Notes under the pieces: model-generated
Database searches by the model: none
Seen by the model: the letters and a program-made list of their open reading frames with translations, nothing else
Told to the model about the DNA's origin: nothing
Part shown: one piece after another, positions 34,907 through 48,527 of the stretch
Layout: each line of letters begins with the position of its first letter
Numbering within the stretch: the first letter of the stretch is position 1
Source of the DNA: Ailanthus altissimus
Lineage: Eukaryota > Streptophyta > Magnoliopsida > Sapindales > Simaroubaceae
Direction: 5' to 3'
Assembly (NCBI GenBank): GCA_946807835.1
Contig: OX327702.1
Coordinates: 6,262,001-6,326,000 of the forward strand
DNA length: 64,000 nt
Program-made: the position numbers and the translations under genes

Positions 34907-37190
34907 TAAAACACATTAACACTTATCTGCTATTCTTATATTGTATGAACATTAATTGTTTAATATTTATACAATAAATATTTTGAGTAAAATCGCTAAT
35001 ATTAAATGGTAAGATGCTTGTAATATTTTAGACATTGTATGTTCTAAAAGAGTTTAGATCTGGTCTAAAAGAGTTTAGATCAGTGCTAAAAGTTAACAAC
35101 GCTAAGAGTTATAAATGATAAGAGTTAGCACTGCTAAGTGTTAGTAGGTTATAAGAGTCAGTAAAATATAAAGAGTTAGAACGTTGTCTGAAATGTGGCA
35201 CAAACCTAGAGATAAATTAGCAATGATATAATTGCAAGGAGATATAAATAGTGATAGAAAATGTAATATGTAAATATGTTCATAAATTTTATGTTCCTGA
35301 TATATCTTCATCAATGTAGGTCTATTCGTGAAGACTTTATTAAATATAGATCAATGTATGTCTATATTTGGATGGTTCAAGTGGTTAGCCTTCGTAGACC
35401 ATAAGCTTAGTAGGCGCTCGTATAGGCATATGGATATTTAGTAAGGACTGAGTACTGAACAAACTCAATAAAGACCTTTAATGGATTTCCCATAAAGTCA
35501 TCAATGAAGGTTCTTCTTAAGTTTTGTAGTATTCGCGGTCTTTTGACCTGAGCACCACGGTAGGCTTGTGAGCGATCTACCATACTTAGGTTCCACACAT
35601 GTTAGAGACCTTTCATAGTCTGATCAATAGGTGTCGCTGGGTATGGTCTGATGCTCATAAAGTCTGGTGTGTGTAGATATGGGATTCGTCAGCTCATATA
35701 GGTGAGTTGCATATCCTGATGCTCCAAGATTGTATTTTAGGAAGTTTTGTGACCACAAACATATAACCCGAGAAAGTGTTTCCCATGGGATAAATAATAT
35801 TACAAAAGTGTTTGCGTATATTGTTTGTGATATTGTTTATGGAAATATAAATCTGGTCATAAGTTCACAGTTGAGCATATGGAGACTTGACGGTAATGAT
35901 CTATGTCTTCATTCTTCAAGGATATAAGTGATGGAAGGATTATACGAATATGTATTAACCTCAACTTATATGGTTCAATAAATCGTTTTATAATATCCAT
36001 AACATGTGTAGGGCATCATTTACGGACTTACGAAAGAGTTTTGTAAGACAAATGGTTGTGAACCCCAGTGAATCTCACAATATGAAGTGTACTCGCTAAG
36101 TACTTGGGTAGTGCACCGGGTTGAATTATTCAATCTAAAAAAATTTGAAAAACTAAAAATTGTTTCAAGGTCTCTCAAAAAGTACACATATCATATTTTA
36201 AGTGTTAAACTTATTAATTAATTGGTTAATAATTATTGTTAATTAATTGAATGTTAACACATGACAAAATGTGTGTCTTAATGTGTGACAAATGGCATAA
36301 TTAAATATTTATTAAATAGAAACATTTGCCATGTAAAAAGAGACATGTCCTTAATTGAAAGCAAATGAATAATAATGGCAACTCGGCACACGTTTGTTAA
36401 CTAAAAACAAATGACTAATAAAAGTCATTTGCATAACAAATGCCAAATGCCAAAGTAAAAGATGGCCATCAGTCAAAAGAATTGCCACTCTTTAATACAT
36501 AAAGGACACGAGTCCTTTATGTAAGACAAATATATATTTTTATTGCAAAATTTGAAATTTAAAAGTACATATATGTGTAGCAATTCAGCAAAGTGAGTAG
36601 AATTGTAATCGTTACAATTTAATGTCTAAATGTTAGACAAACAAGAGTGAGTGGCATTCGGTTAAAGAAACATTTTTGTAAGTGTTACAAAAACGTATTG
36701 ACCGAATAAAAAAATTCTAATTGTTAGACTAAATAACAATGACTAAGTGTTAGTCGTTAAGAGAATATATGAAGTATTATTACTTTTGATGAAGATTTGA
36801 CAACAGAAAAGAAACAGAGAAAGAAATAGTTTCTTTCTTTAATCTTCAACTTAACCGATAGATACTAAGGAAGCAAAAGAGTTGCTTCAAGTTAGTTTCT
36901 CCTAAAATTTAAGGTTATCATTCCACTTCTACAATTCCACTAGTGTTATGGACAAGAATTGATTAACGGAAATGCTTTCGTGTGAACTTTGGTAACAGAA
37001 ACTACCCCGAATTATCTTTAAAGGTAATTTTTGATTTTATTAGTTTAATACAATTTAAATTTAGTATGTGTATATTTTAATATGAAATTAAATTTTCTTT
37101 TCGCTGCATTAAATTATATATAAGACATGCAATTATTAAAAAAAAAATTGTAACATGCACACTTACACCCTACGCACAATATACTTTTAG
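34907..37190 (+). repeat. 5' LTR of the Copia element (copy b)
   Basis: It aligns with the 3' LTR at both ends: ACACTTATCTGCTATTC against TGCTTATGTGCTATTCC at the start, and GTAACATGCACACTTACACC against GTAATGTACACACTTACACC at the end. About 1.5 kb between 35,145 and 36,643 is present here but missing from the 3' LTR. At roughly 2.28 kb this is long for a Copia LTR. The 3' boundary is approximate to some 50 bp. Confidence 0.75.
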
Positions 37191-37976
37191 ATATTAAAGT
37201 GTATGTTTGTACGCTATATGGATTAATTTGAGTGATTATGGTGTCATTAAAATTGTTCTCATGTTGTCGGTAATGCATTTCAAGTATTGAAATTGAAAAT
37301 ATTCAAAGACAGCAAGCTAGATACTAGTGCTACAAAGGTTGGCACTGCAGAGTTAGGGGCTAGGCCTCTAGCGCTGCAGTTTGGGGAGTCCAATGTTGCG
37401 GTTTTGCTTATACTATTCTTTTTGATTTTTTTTTAAATTGTTTAAAAATGCATGTGATGTCTATTTTCAGTAATAATATAATTGTTATAAAATTGCATTA
37501 TTAATTATGGCCCATTTGTTTATGCTCGCAACTACAATGAGAGATTTACTGGTGGGGGTTAGTTGTGCTTGAATACAAATGATTGATTAAGAATCACGTC
37601 CTCATGAGATGGGAACAAGAGCACAAAAATATTTCTTAATTAAATTAAAAAGTATTTCATTATGAGATAATGTTACACGTTGGTTCGTCTTATCAATACA
37701 GTGTTAGATGGGTCATATCAGTGTTTTTCAATATTACTAAAGCGTGAAGGACTGGTTGTTGTGATCTAGACTATGCTAGTTAAACATGAGATGAGGCAAA
37801 TATATGCGAACTTATTGCCTAATATTGGTAAACCGTGAAGGTAGTATCAGTAACATATATTTGATCATTGATAAGTTAAGTTGAAATACACTTACCTAAT
37901 ATTGCTAAAACCTGAGTATAAGGTGTATTTAAGATTAGTGGTAAGAGTTGCATAAGATGCAATTGACAACAATTGT

Positions 37977-38155
37977 GAGCCTCCACCCCTCTACTAGCAG
38001 GGTGAGGTCCACCTCTACTCGGTGGGCCCACTCAAAAGAATATCGGAGTCCCCTCTCTTTTCTTTCGCCTTTTCAAGGCTCGAACCCAGGACCATATGGG
38101 GTTCTAAGACCACTGGGGAGCGCCTCTGGTACCACTTGAGCTAGGGTGGGGGCCC
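37977..38155 (-). mobile_element. GC-rich tRNA-derived SINE with 11-bp target duplication
   Basis: It is flanked by ACAACAATTGT (37966-37976) and ACAAGAATTGT (38156-38166), matching at 10 of 11 bases. On the minus strand it starts GGGCCCCCACCC. It has A box TAGCTCAAGTGG (38132-38143) and, about 44 nt later, B box GGGTTCGAGCC (38077-38087), as in tRNA-derived SINEs. The body of 179 bp is far richer in GC than its surroundings. It inserted into the internal leader region of the decayed Copia element. The 63-codon open frame inside is not a gene. Confidence 0.85.
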
Positions 38156-38839
38156 ACAAGAATTGTCTATCTTTTGAGTTTACAAAGGCTAATATTACTA
38201 AAGTGTGAGACTAGAGTAAAATGCCAATGAGATCCACTTCTTACTGTATAGTTTAAAATGTCATTTTTCCCTTTGAGAGATTTAGGCAATTGTGTAAATT
38301 AGTGGAAAAACGTCTTTAGATTAAAATATATATAAAAATTATACTCATGATCTAAAGCGTTATTATTTAATGATTAAAAATGTGCCGCTACAGATCTCCT
38401 ATTTAATCTTAGAGAGATAAGATATGTATAAGCAATCTGTTAGTATATTTGATCTATGCACACCAACTATAGGGTACCAAAATTATTTTTAACTTGCTTA
38501 TCAATTTGAGAATAGTCCAAAATTAAGACAAACTTAGATATATCGATGTGCAAGTAGTATTACACTCCATCTGAAATTTATTCAAACCACAGATAGAGAA
38601 TAATCACAATGAAAAGTCTTTCCATTGTGGTAAGGTTTGAAATAGTAAATATTACTATTCTATGTACCTTACCTTAGGAAAAATAGACCCTTAGATATCT
38701 GTTTATCAATAGAAGAAATTTCATTGGCATTCGATGCTAAGAATTGAAAGGGTATGAGACACCGTCTATCATTCTCATATTTATAAATTGTTGCATGATT
38801 TTAAGAATGCTAGGAAGTTATGACAACAGTAGTATAACT

Positions 38840-41800
38840 TCACATAGGAAATAAAGATTTTTTAGACGTGGTAGCTATCAAGACTTTTAAGTCACTTTTC
38901 CATTCTGAAAAAATCATTACGTTGTATAATTTCTATTTTATGTCAAACATTATTAGGCAAATCATATCACTCCCTGTAGTAGACAGAGATGGCTATCATG
39001 ATTACATTAGGAATAATTCCTTATGTATATATAATAAAGATTATGTTTTGCTAACTGAGTGTTAGTTAATGATTGGCCATTATATCTTAAATATAATAGA
39101 AAATGTCTAGGTGGATAGAACAAATAGTGGTTCGAAAACTTTGAATAATAATGAATTATGAGACATGAGATTATGTCATATAGACATGAGACGACTATCC
39201 TGTCTAGTTAGGAATAGGCAGATACTTATTCTGACTATAGAACCTTGGCTGGTTTATAAATCATACATTCGAGGGAAAATAACAAAATACTTATGTAAAT
39301 ATTGGATATCGGCCCACTTATTTATTGAAACTTATACATAGTGATGTATATGCTCCAATAAATCATGCTGCTAGTAAGTGAATTTCGATACTTCATTATC
39401 TTTATCATGATTTGTCACGATTCAGATAAACATTTTTAGGAAACATAAGTCAAAAGTTTTTGAAGTGTTCAAAGAGTTTTGACTAGAAGTAGAGAAACAA
39501 ACTCTTATGTATATTCAATGCCATCAATTAGATCGAGACGGTTTATACATGAGTAGTAAATTCACAAATTATTTAAAGAAGAATAAAATTCTCGCTCAAT
39601 ATAATCTTTTGGGTACTCTTTAACACAATGGTATTCTAGAGAGGAGGAATCTGAATTTTTTTGATATGGTTTGATAAATGTTGAGCTTTACCGATCTTTA
39701 GAGTATCTATGGATTATGATCAATAAACTGTTGTTCACTATTGAACAAAGTTCTATCAAAATTCGTTCCTTCTACTCTGTATAAGATATAGACTGGAAGG
39801 AAATCGAGTCTTAAGTATGTTATGATTTGGGGTTGTCCTGTTTGCATAAGAGTTATGCAATAGGGTAAATCTACACCTAAAGAGTACAAGTATCGGTTCA
39901 ATTAGTATCTTAAGCATTCTATGAGAGACCAATTCTATGATTAAGAGGAACGAAATGTGTTCTTTTCTCGTAAAGCCATTTTCATAGAGAAAAAGTTTCT
40001 TATGGATCATGAGATTGTGGAAAGATTAAACTTGATAAAGTTAATCAAGAAGTATATAAACCGATGGTGGAACTTCAAGGTTAATTGAGTTAAATACCTT
40101 TAACACACTCTCTTTATAAGTAAAAAAAGGATATTAAGGGCCAGTTACTAGGTATGCTTGATACTTGAAGATGCTTTTAGTATTTTTTTAGTTAAATAAA
40201 ATGATCCTTTGACTTATAGAGAGACGATATTGGACATTGATTTGGAAAAATGGAAAGATGCCATAAAATCTGAAATTGACTTTATGGATGACAATCAAGT
40301 CTGAGACTTGGTTGTGCTTCGTATAGGAATTGTTCCTATTTATTATAAATCAGTTTACATAGTGGAACTATGAGATTTATATAAAGTTATAGAACTTTAA
40401 AGCCCAATTGGTGATAAAAGGTTAAACTTAGAGATTTGTGATCGGACAAGGAAATATTTTTTATGAGTAACAATGCTTAAATCAATTCGAATTTTGTTGG
40501 CTATTGTTGCATATTAACATTTTGAGGTCTAGCCAATAGATGTAAAGACGGTGTTCCGAAATATATCTCTCGACTAAGAGATATTTATGGAATAGGATGA
40601 AGTTTCTACATTCAGCCTGACTTGTAATCTGATGTACAAATTAAAGAATTCCAAGTGGGCTTAAGCGATTTTTTTGAAGCTGGAATCTTCATTTTAACAA
40701 GGAAATTAGAGAGTTTGGATTCCTTAGGAATGAAGAGAAAGTATATGTGTTTATAATAGGTAGTTGGAGTATAATTGTCTTTCTAGTTCTCTACATTAAA
40801 GACATATTTATTGTTGAAAACGATGTTGGTATATTGCAAGTTAGTCAGTTAAGAGTTATATAAGTAAGATCTTCTCTATGAAAGATTTGGGAGAGACTTC
40901 CTATATATTAGCTATAAAATGTTATAGAGATAGAGCTAGGAGGCTGATAAAACTATCCCAATTCTCCTACAAAGTAAAAGTTCTGGAAATGTATAACTTC
41001 AATAATTGTAAAATAGTTAATATACCTTTAAAACATGACATTTATTTTTCTAGAAAGAAGTGTCATTGGCAAGAAAATAAAAGCTTTAGATTGTCTAACA
41101 TACCATGTGCATCAGTTAGAGGTAGCTCTATATACGCTATGGTATATGCGACACCTGAATTAGGATAGTGTAAGTGTTATGAGCCAGTATCGATCTGATC
41201 CAGGTCACTATCATTAACTAATAAAAGGTATAAAGGATAAGTTTCTGATCATAGAGAAAGTTACAAACTTATGAGAGGATACATAGACTTGGAATTCCAA
41301 TCTGGTCCAGATGATAGAACGTATACATCTAGTTTTATATTTCTTCTCATTGGTACTGCCGTTAGTTAAAAATGCAATTTAGATATCCATAATTGATTTT
41401 ACCTTGAGGGTAGAATATGTTGCGGCTTGAGAATCTTGTAAAAGAAGTTCTATGGATATACAAGTCAGTTCTAAAGCTTGTAATAGTTCCAAACTTAGTG
41501 GATCCTATCTTACTAAATGCAACAATAATAGAGCAATTGCTTAAGCCAATAAGCTATGAGGTGCACTAGTATTCTAATCACATAGACTCTGAATACAATA
41601 TAATTAGAAAGTTCTTGGCTATTAGAGATATAATAGTATCTATAATACATTCCATGGATAATATAGTGGACCCACTCAGGCCTTAACTCATAGAGTATCT
41701 TTCTAGTTCTCTACGTGAAAGACATATTTATTGTGGGAAATGATGTTGGTATGTTACAAGTTAGTCAGTTAAGAGTTGTATAAGTAAGAACTTCTTTATG

Positions 41801-42640
41801 AAAGATTTGTGAGAGACTTCTTATATATTAGCTATAAAATGTTATAGAGATAGAGCTAGGAGGCTAATAGGACTATCCCAATTCTTGAACAAAGTAAAAG
41901 TTCTAGAAAGTTACAACTTCAATAACTGTAAAATAGTTAATATACCTTTAAAATATAACATTTATCTTTCTAGAAAGAAGTGTCATCGACAAGAAAATGA
42001 AAGCTTTAGATTATCTAACATACCATGTGCATCAGTTAGAGATAGCTTGATATACGCCATGGTATATGCGACACCTGAATCAGGATGGTGTAAGTGTTAT
42101 GAGCTAGTATCGGTCTGATCCAGGTCACCATCATTAAATGGTTGTGAAACATATCTAAGATACCTGAGAGGTATAAAGGATAAGTTTCTGAATCATAGAG
42201 AAAGTTACTAACTTATGAAAGGATACACAGACTTGGACTTCCAATATGGTCAAGATGATAGAAAGTCTACATCTAGTTTTGTATTTCTTCTCATTGGTAT
42301 TGCCGTTAGTTAAGAGTGCAATTTAGATATCTATAATTGATTTTACCTTGAAGGTAGAATATGTTGCATCTTGAGAAGTTTGTAAAAGAAGTTCTATAGA
42401 TATAAAAGTCAATTGTAGAGCTTAGAATAATTCTAAGCTCAGTGGGTCCTATCCCACTAAATGCAACAATAACAGAGCAAATGCTTAAGCAAATAAGCCA
42501 TGAGGTGCACCAGTATTCTAATCATGTGGACTCTGAATACAATATAATTACAAAGTTATTGGCTATTAAAGATATAATACTATCTATGATACATTCCATT
42601 GATAATATAGTTGACCCACTTAGGCCTTAACTCCTAGATT
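38840..42640 (+). pseudogene. Copia pol pseudogene (GAG-pre-integrase, integrase, RT, RNase H)
   Basis: About 38,970-39,290 gives NNSLCIYNKDYVLL, then RLCHIDMRRLSCL and RGKITKYL, the GAG-pre-integrase pattern (LCHIDMRR replacing the usual L-x-H-x-R-L-G-H). 39,330-39,440 retains integrase-core pieces. 39,780-40,010 matches the segment after integrase. 40,150-40,620 retains reverse-transcriptase pieces. 40,780-42,640 encodes the end of RT and the RNase H region, twice (MKDLGETSYILAIK at 40,878). Stops and frameshifts are pervasive. The RT catalytic Y-[IV]-D-D motif reads YIKD and YVKD in the two tandem copies, so it is inactive. Confidence 0.85.
40779..42634 (+). repeat. Tandem duplication of the RT/RNase H end, period 920 bp
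   Basis: TTCTAGTTCTCTAC at 40,781 recurs at 41,701, and similarity continues through MKDLGETSYILA-coding sequence to GGCCTTAACTC at 41,683 and 42,623. The units differ by scattered substitutions and by about 25 bp missing from the first unit near 41,220. It lies within the decayed Copia pol and is not a coding innovation. Confidence 0.92.
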
Positions 42641-42708
42641 GTTTGAGAAACACCTAGAGTTGATATATAAAAGATATCATCATTAATGGCGCTAAAACAA
42701 GTGGGAGT

Positions 42709-43455
42709 TGTTAGAAATGGTGCTTATGTGCTATTCCTATTTTGTATGAACATTAATTGTTTAATATTTATACAATAAATATTTCAAGCAAAATCGTTGA
42801 TATTAAATATTAAATGGTTAGATGCTTGTAACATTTCAGACATTATATGATCTGAAGGAGTTCAGATCTAATCTAAAAGAGTTTAGATCAATGATAAAAG
42901 TTAGTAATGCTGAGAGTTATAAATGCTAAGAGTTATTAAGTTATAAGTGAGTGGCATTCGGTTAAAGAAATATTTTTGTAAGTGTTATAAAAATATATTG
43001 ACCGAATAACCAAAAAAAATCTAATTGTTAGACTAAGTGTTAGTCATTAGGAGAATATAAGAAGTATTATTATTCGGCAATAGAAAAGAAACAAAGAAAG
43101 AAATAGTTTCTTTCTTTGATCTTCAACTTAACCAGGAGATACTAAGGAAGCAAAAAAGTTGCTTCAAGTTAGTTCCTGCTAAAATTTAAGGCTATCATTC
43201 TAGCTTTGCAATTTCACTGGTGTTGTAGACTAAAATTGATCAACGGGAACACTTTCGTGTGAACTCTAGTAACAAAAACTACCCCTAATTGTCTTCAAGG
43301 GTAATTTCTAATTTTATTAGTATAATAAGATTTAAATTCAGTATGTGTATTGCAATATTCAATTAGATGTCTTTTCCGTTATGTTAAGTTGTACGTGAGA
43401 CATGTAATTATTAAAATTAAAAACTGTAATGTACACACTTACACCTTATGCACGA
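42709..43455 (+). repeat. 3' LTR of the Copia element (copy c), internally deleted
   Basis: It begins TGTTAGAAATGGTGC directly after the polypurine tract (42,695-42,708). It matches the 5' LTR up to TTATTAAGTTATAAG, then jumps to AGTGAGTGGCATTCGG, so about 1.5 kb of LTR is missing. The 3' end is near ..TACACACTTACACC. Confidence 0.85.
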
Positions 43456-45879
43456 CACACTTTCACCGTATTGCATCATCTAAGCTCCATCATATTTGAA
43501 CAAATCACAGATCTCTAGAAAATTTATGATAAGTTCATTTGGATCATTGTATGAATTTCCACTGAGAATGAAACTTCTTAATTAACCCTTTATCCTCCTA
43601 AAAGTTAATTTATTTAATGGGTTTTATTCCTTAAAAAGAAAAAACGAATTTAATAAATAATAGTAGGAAGATACAAATTTTATTACAATTTAAGAGACTA
43701 ATAGGCTTATTAGTTGTTAGGTTATATAAAGTACTTATCAACCTTTTTTAGAAGGATTTTAAGGGCTAAAAATGTCTTATTAGATTTGTATATCTCCATT
43801 AGCCTTATTAATTTTATGACAATTTTAAGGGACTTATAAACTGTTTTTAGAAGGATTTTTTTAATTCGTATTATACAAGCCTCTCAACCAATTATAAAAT
43901 AATAGTACATACATGGTATAAAATAAAGGTGGGCAATTTTTAACTGAAAGTTAGAAAATCGAACCGGACAGGACCGATTCGGCCGGTTTGGTCCTTCTTT
44001 TGTTAAGAAAAAACTGATTGGTTTTCTTATTCAAAAGACTGACCGGTTCAGTTTGGTTCTGGTTTGGTTTCAATTTTAATAAAATTGAATTGAAAAATTA
44101 GGTGTTTTTGTAAATTTACAAAAGAAAGGACATGTGGCATCTTTTAGATGGCAGTTGTAACAAACAAAAATAAACTTTGCCACATATAATCAAACTTAAT
44201 AAAATAAAATTAAAAAAAAAACCTAATCCTAACTCTCAAGTCTCAACTGAACTATTGCAGTCGTTTCTTCAAAAATCAAAACAACTAAAAACAAATCAAG
44301 TTGCTTTGGCCTTTGTTTGTTGCCTCATAGTTAGTCTCACAGAGCTGAGCTACTGTCTTGCCGTCGTTGCCGATGCTATGAGCCCGTGACTCCTCCGTCC
44401 CCTTGTTTTTTTGATGATTGCTGTTTCCCTTTCGTTGATTTGCTGTTCGCCATTCGTCTTTCACTGTTTGCCTTTTGCCAATCGTTGTTTGCCGGTCCAT
44501 TCTTAATCTTCTTCTTTAGTTCTCTATTTTTTTAGTTTTATAATTGTGTTTGAAGAATTTCTTTTACTGTATTCGAGATAAAGTGTAATTGCACACAATA
44601 CATTTCTTCGTTAATCTTTTCTAGGTATTAGAAAAATAAATATAGGTGAAGTATATGTCTTAATCCATCTTATTAACGAGAATGTTTGCAACTGATATCA
44701 GGTTAATAATGCAGGTCATGGTTCAATTTATCATTTTTACAAGTGAAATTAGTAATGTCGGTTAACATCATGGTCTTTTTAAGCTATCTATTAGTACTTC
44801 CAAGCAAGCATTAAGTAACAACTCCTTCATATATTAAATCTTCATAAAGAAATGTTAAATGATTTAGTAGCCTCATTCTCTACACAATTTATCAAGGCCT
44901 AGTTTGATATTTGATATGGTAATTTGATTTGGTGAAAAATATCGTTACAAAAAAGAGATATTTCATTTAAATGTGTTAGTTGTTAATAGCCTTCAGCAAG
45001 AAACTATGTAATAATTAAAAAATTATAGAATATAATATGCTTGATATGACAAAAGACTGTAAGTTTAATTGATTGTTTAATTCATGAGACTTATGTATGA
45101 TTTTAGAGTGACATTGATTGGAGATGTTAACCGTGGCTAACTTATGTATCTGAATTACAGGAAAATGAATTAGTTTTCCATTGCCAAGTTGATTCGATCT
45201 AGAACTTACTGTGATATTAATAAGGGAAAAAAGATAAGTAAACTTTCAAAGTATTGTAAAAGAGATAGTTTTGTTATTTTGTTTTTAAAATTACCCAATT
45301 ACATCATCAACTATTAATAACTGATTTAATTTTATTGTATTAGAAGATGTCACCTGAACTTGTTATTGTAGGGTACCCTATTGTTCTGTTGAATGAAAAT
45401 TGTATATTTCGTATTATTGTTATATATATATATATATATATTCAGTTTAGAACACATGAAGAACCAACAATGATGACTCCTACCTTTATGGAGGGTATTG
45501 TTGTGATATTTAGTGATGTATATATTTTTTTTCCTTTGACAAAGTTAAATATTTTTTTACTTAATAGAAATAAATGTTTGGAATTGTTGTGATTTGTATA
45601 GAACTAATTAAAATCCACTTCTGATTCTTCTTAATATACAATCTACAAAGTTTGCAATTTTATGCCAAATCCCAAAATTAGTTCTATGTAGAGAAAATTG
45701 AAAAATATTTGCTTATATGATGTGCTTTTTAGTGTTGTGGCTATAATAAGGTAAAATGAACCTTGCTTTTGGTTGTGATAGTGTTGTTAATTGTGATTGT
45801 GATTTTGTTATAGAATGGATCGTACTTTAAAAATTAAAGTAGGTGGGCAAAGTGTTATCAATAGTAATAATAGTTATTT

Positions 45880-48527
45880 GAGATCAACAGTTTGAAAAAG
45901 TTTCACCAAGCTACCAGATGAGGAAAGAGCTAGATGCAGTTACTGTAAGAAGACATATGCCTGTCATAGTAGTAATGTCAAAACTTCAAATTTGATGTCT
46001 CATTTGAAGAGATGTATTGCTTATCTGAGCACACAAATTGATGAAATAGAACATGAGTTAGTATTAGAAAAAACAAATGTCAATGTGGGAGAAAAAGTGA
46101 TGCAAATGTTGTGGCAGTTCGGTTTAATTAGGAATATCTTAGAAAATCACTTGTTCGGTGCATCATAAAAGATGAGTGGCCTTTTAAGAATGTAGATGGT
46201 GAAGGTTTAATGAGTTTATGGCAAAAGCTTGTCTAAGATTTAAAATGCCATCACGAAGAACAATTGCAAGAGACATCATTGAGCTGCATGCGAATAAAAA
46301 GGTCTTGTTACAAAATATTTTGTATTCTAATAGACAGAGGATTTTCATCACAGCGGATACTTTTACTTTAATCCAAAATAAGAATTACATTGTAATAACA
46401 TCTCACTTTATTGATGAGAAGTGAGAGTTGTATAAGAGGATCTCAGTTTTGGGACTATTACAAACCATAAAGGAGAAACTATTAGGAAGTATATAAAAAG
46501 TTGTTTACTTTAATGGGGCATTGAAAACATCTTTGCTATTGTAGTGGACAATGCAAGTGCAAATGATGTTGTAGTAGCTTATGTCAAAAAAAAATTGAGG
46601 AGTTGAAAGGTGGATTCATTAGTTTTGGATGGTAACTTTATGCATGTACGGTGTTGTGCACATATTATTAATTTGGTTGTGCAAGATGGAATGAAAGATT
46701 TGAATGATTCCATAGCTGGTATTCATAATATTGTCGAGTACGTTAGGTCTTTCCCCTCATGATTGAAAATTTTTAAAAAATGTGTAAAAAGATAAAAATC
46801 TCATTGAAAGCGCTTGTCCATCTGCATGTATGAACTAGATGGAACTCAATATATTTAATGTTAAACAATGCTTTGAAACTAAGAAAGGCATTTTATCGGA
46901 TGGAATGTGATGATGATCAGTATTATTCTTATTTTAGAGAGGATGACAGTGGCAATAAAAAGGCAGGGCCACTAAAAGATGCAAATTGGGAGAATGCTGA
47001 AAGGTTGGTGAAGTTTCTGAAAACATTCTATGATGTGACTTTAAATTTTAGTTCATCCAAACAAATATCTTTTCATATATTTTTGAATGAAATTTAAAAG
47101 ATTCAATCAGATATGAAGACACTAGTAACCAATTAAGATGGGTTATTGGGGCACATGGCTGCTGTTATGAAGAGTAAATTTAACAAGTATTGGGGATCTC
47201 TCGACAAAATCAACAACATCTTGATTGTGGCAACAATACTTGATCCTTGTTGCAAATTGGTTTTGTTGAGTGGTGTTTAGGCACTTTATTTGATGGCACA
47301 AGTGTGGGTGACATGATTAATTATATTAAACAATTGTTGTTTAAGTTGTTTGATAGTTATAAAATATTTGGATCAAATGGTGAGGGAAAATCTAGTAATA
47401 GTACTTTAAGAGGTGGAGTACATAAAGAAGGTGCAGAAGAAGATGACATTTTTGATACTTTGTTCCAATTCCATAAAACATAAAAAAGAAGAATTGATAT
47501 CCTGAAACATGAAATTCAGAGGTATTTGTCAACTGAGACATAGAAATCCAATAATGTACACTTTGAAATCTTAAGTTGGTAGAAATTAAATTGTATAAAG
47601 CATCCAGTTTTCTCCCAATTTGCCAAGGATGTTTTTATAATTCCAATATCCACTGTTGCCTCTAAGTATGCATTTAGTACGGGAGGGCACATTCTTGATG
47701 CATTTACAAGTTCTTTGACTCTTCAATTTGTGAATGCCTTGATTTGCACTCAGAACTGACTTTGGTCTACTCTTCTTGGAGACAAGATGGACGTACCGAC
47801 AAGAAAGTTGCTAACATTTGTGTAAGCATTGAAACAGGTATAATAATTACTTATATTGCCATATGATAGTTAATTTTTTTTTTAACTTCGTTCTTTACTT
47901 ATCTTTTATATATTTTCTCTATAGAATTGGGCATCTCGGTGGATGCATCAGAGTATATTATGGTCACTGATTGATAAAAGTATTAGAGATAATAAATTTT
48001 AAATTTATTATGTTTCTTATATCTAATTTATAATTTATAGTTTATAAAATATTTGGATCAAATGGTAGGGGAAATCTAGTGATAGTAATTTAAGAGGTGG
48101 AGTATATAAAGAGGGTGCAGAAGAAGATGACACTTTTAATACTTTGTTCCAATTCTATAAAACACAAAAAAGAAGAATTGATGTCCTGAAACATGAGATT
48201 CAGAGGTATTTGTCAACTGAGACATAGAAATCCAACAATTTACACTTCACAATCTTAAATTGGTGAAAATTAAATTGTACAAAGTATCTAGTTTTGTCTC
48301 GAATTGCCGAGGATGTATTTGCAATTCCAGTATCCACGTTTGCCTCTAAGTTTACATTTAGTACTGGAGGCTGCATTCTTGATTCATTTAGGAGTTCTTT
48401 GACTCCTCAATTTGTGAATGCCTTGATTTTCACTCAGAATTGGCTTCGGTCTACTCTTGTTGGAGATAAGATTGACATGCTTGAGAAAAAGATGCTGACA
48501 TTTGTGAAAGCATTGAAAAATGTATAA
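45880..48527 (+). pseudogene. hAT transposase pseudogene, copy B, with duplicated C-terminus
   Basis: Same domain order as copy A: one BED finger (RCSYCKKTYACH, about 45,930), DEWPFKNV (about 46,170), KMPSRRTIARDIIELH (46,244), SHFIDEK (46,400), VDNASAND (about 46,548-46,572), a WENAERLVKFLKTFYDV segment (46,990), VEWCLGTLFDGTSV (47,260), and the dimerisation region (about 47,640). A second dimerisation region follows at 48,294-48,527 (FASKFTFSTGGCILDSF), with fewer stops than the first. The open frames are too short and interrupted for function. Confidence 0.9.

Larger units (their letters stand above)
34907..43455 (+). mobile_element. Decayed Copia retrotransposon with two LTRs
   Basis: The 5' LTR is about 34,907-37,190, the internal region runs to 42,708, and the 3' LTR is 42,709 to about 43,455. 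The polypurine tract AACAAGTGGGAG directly precedes the 3' LTR, a Copia signature. The internal region carries GAG-pre-integrase, integrase, reverse transcriptase and RNase H remnants. No clear tRNA-Met primer site was found just after the 5' LTR. The two LTRs differ by many substitutions, so the insertion is old. A SINE lies inside at 37,966-38,166. Confidence 0.85.

Noticed and set aside
37948..38139. 63-codon frame rich in Ser/Pro/Arg
   Set aside because: It lies inside the TSD-bounded SINE; not a gene.
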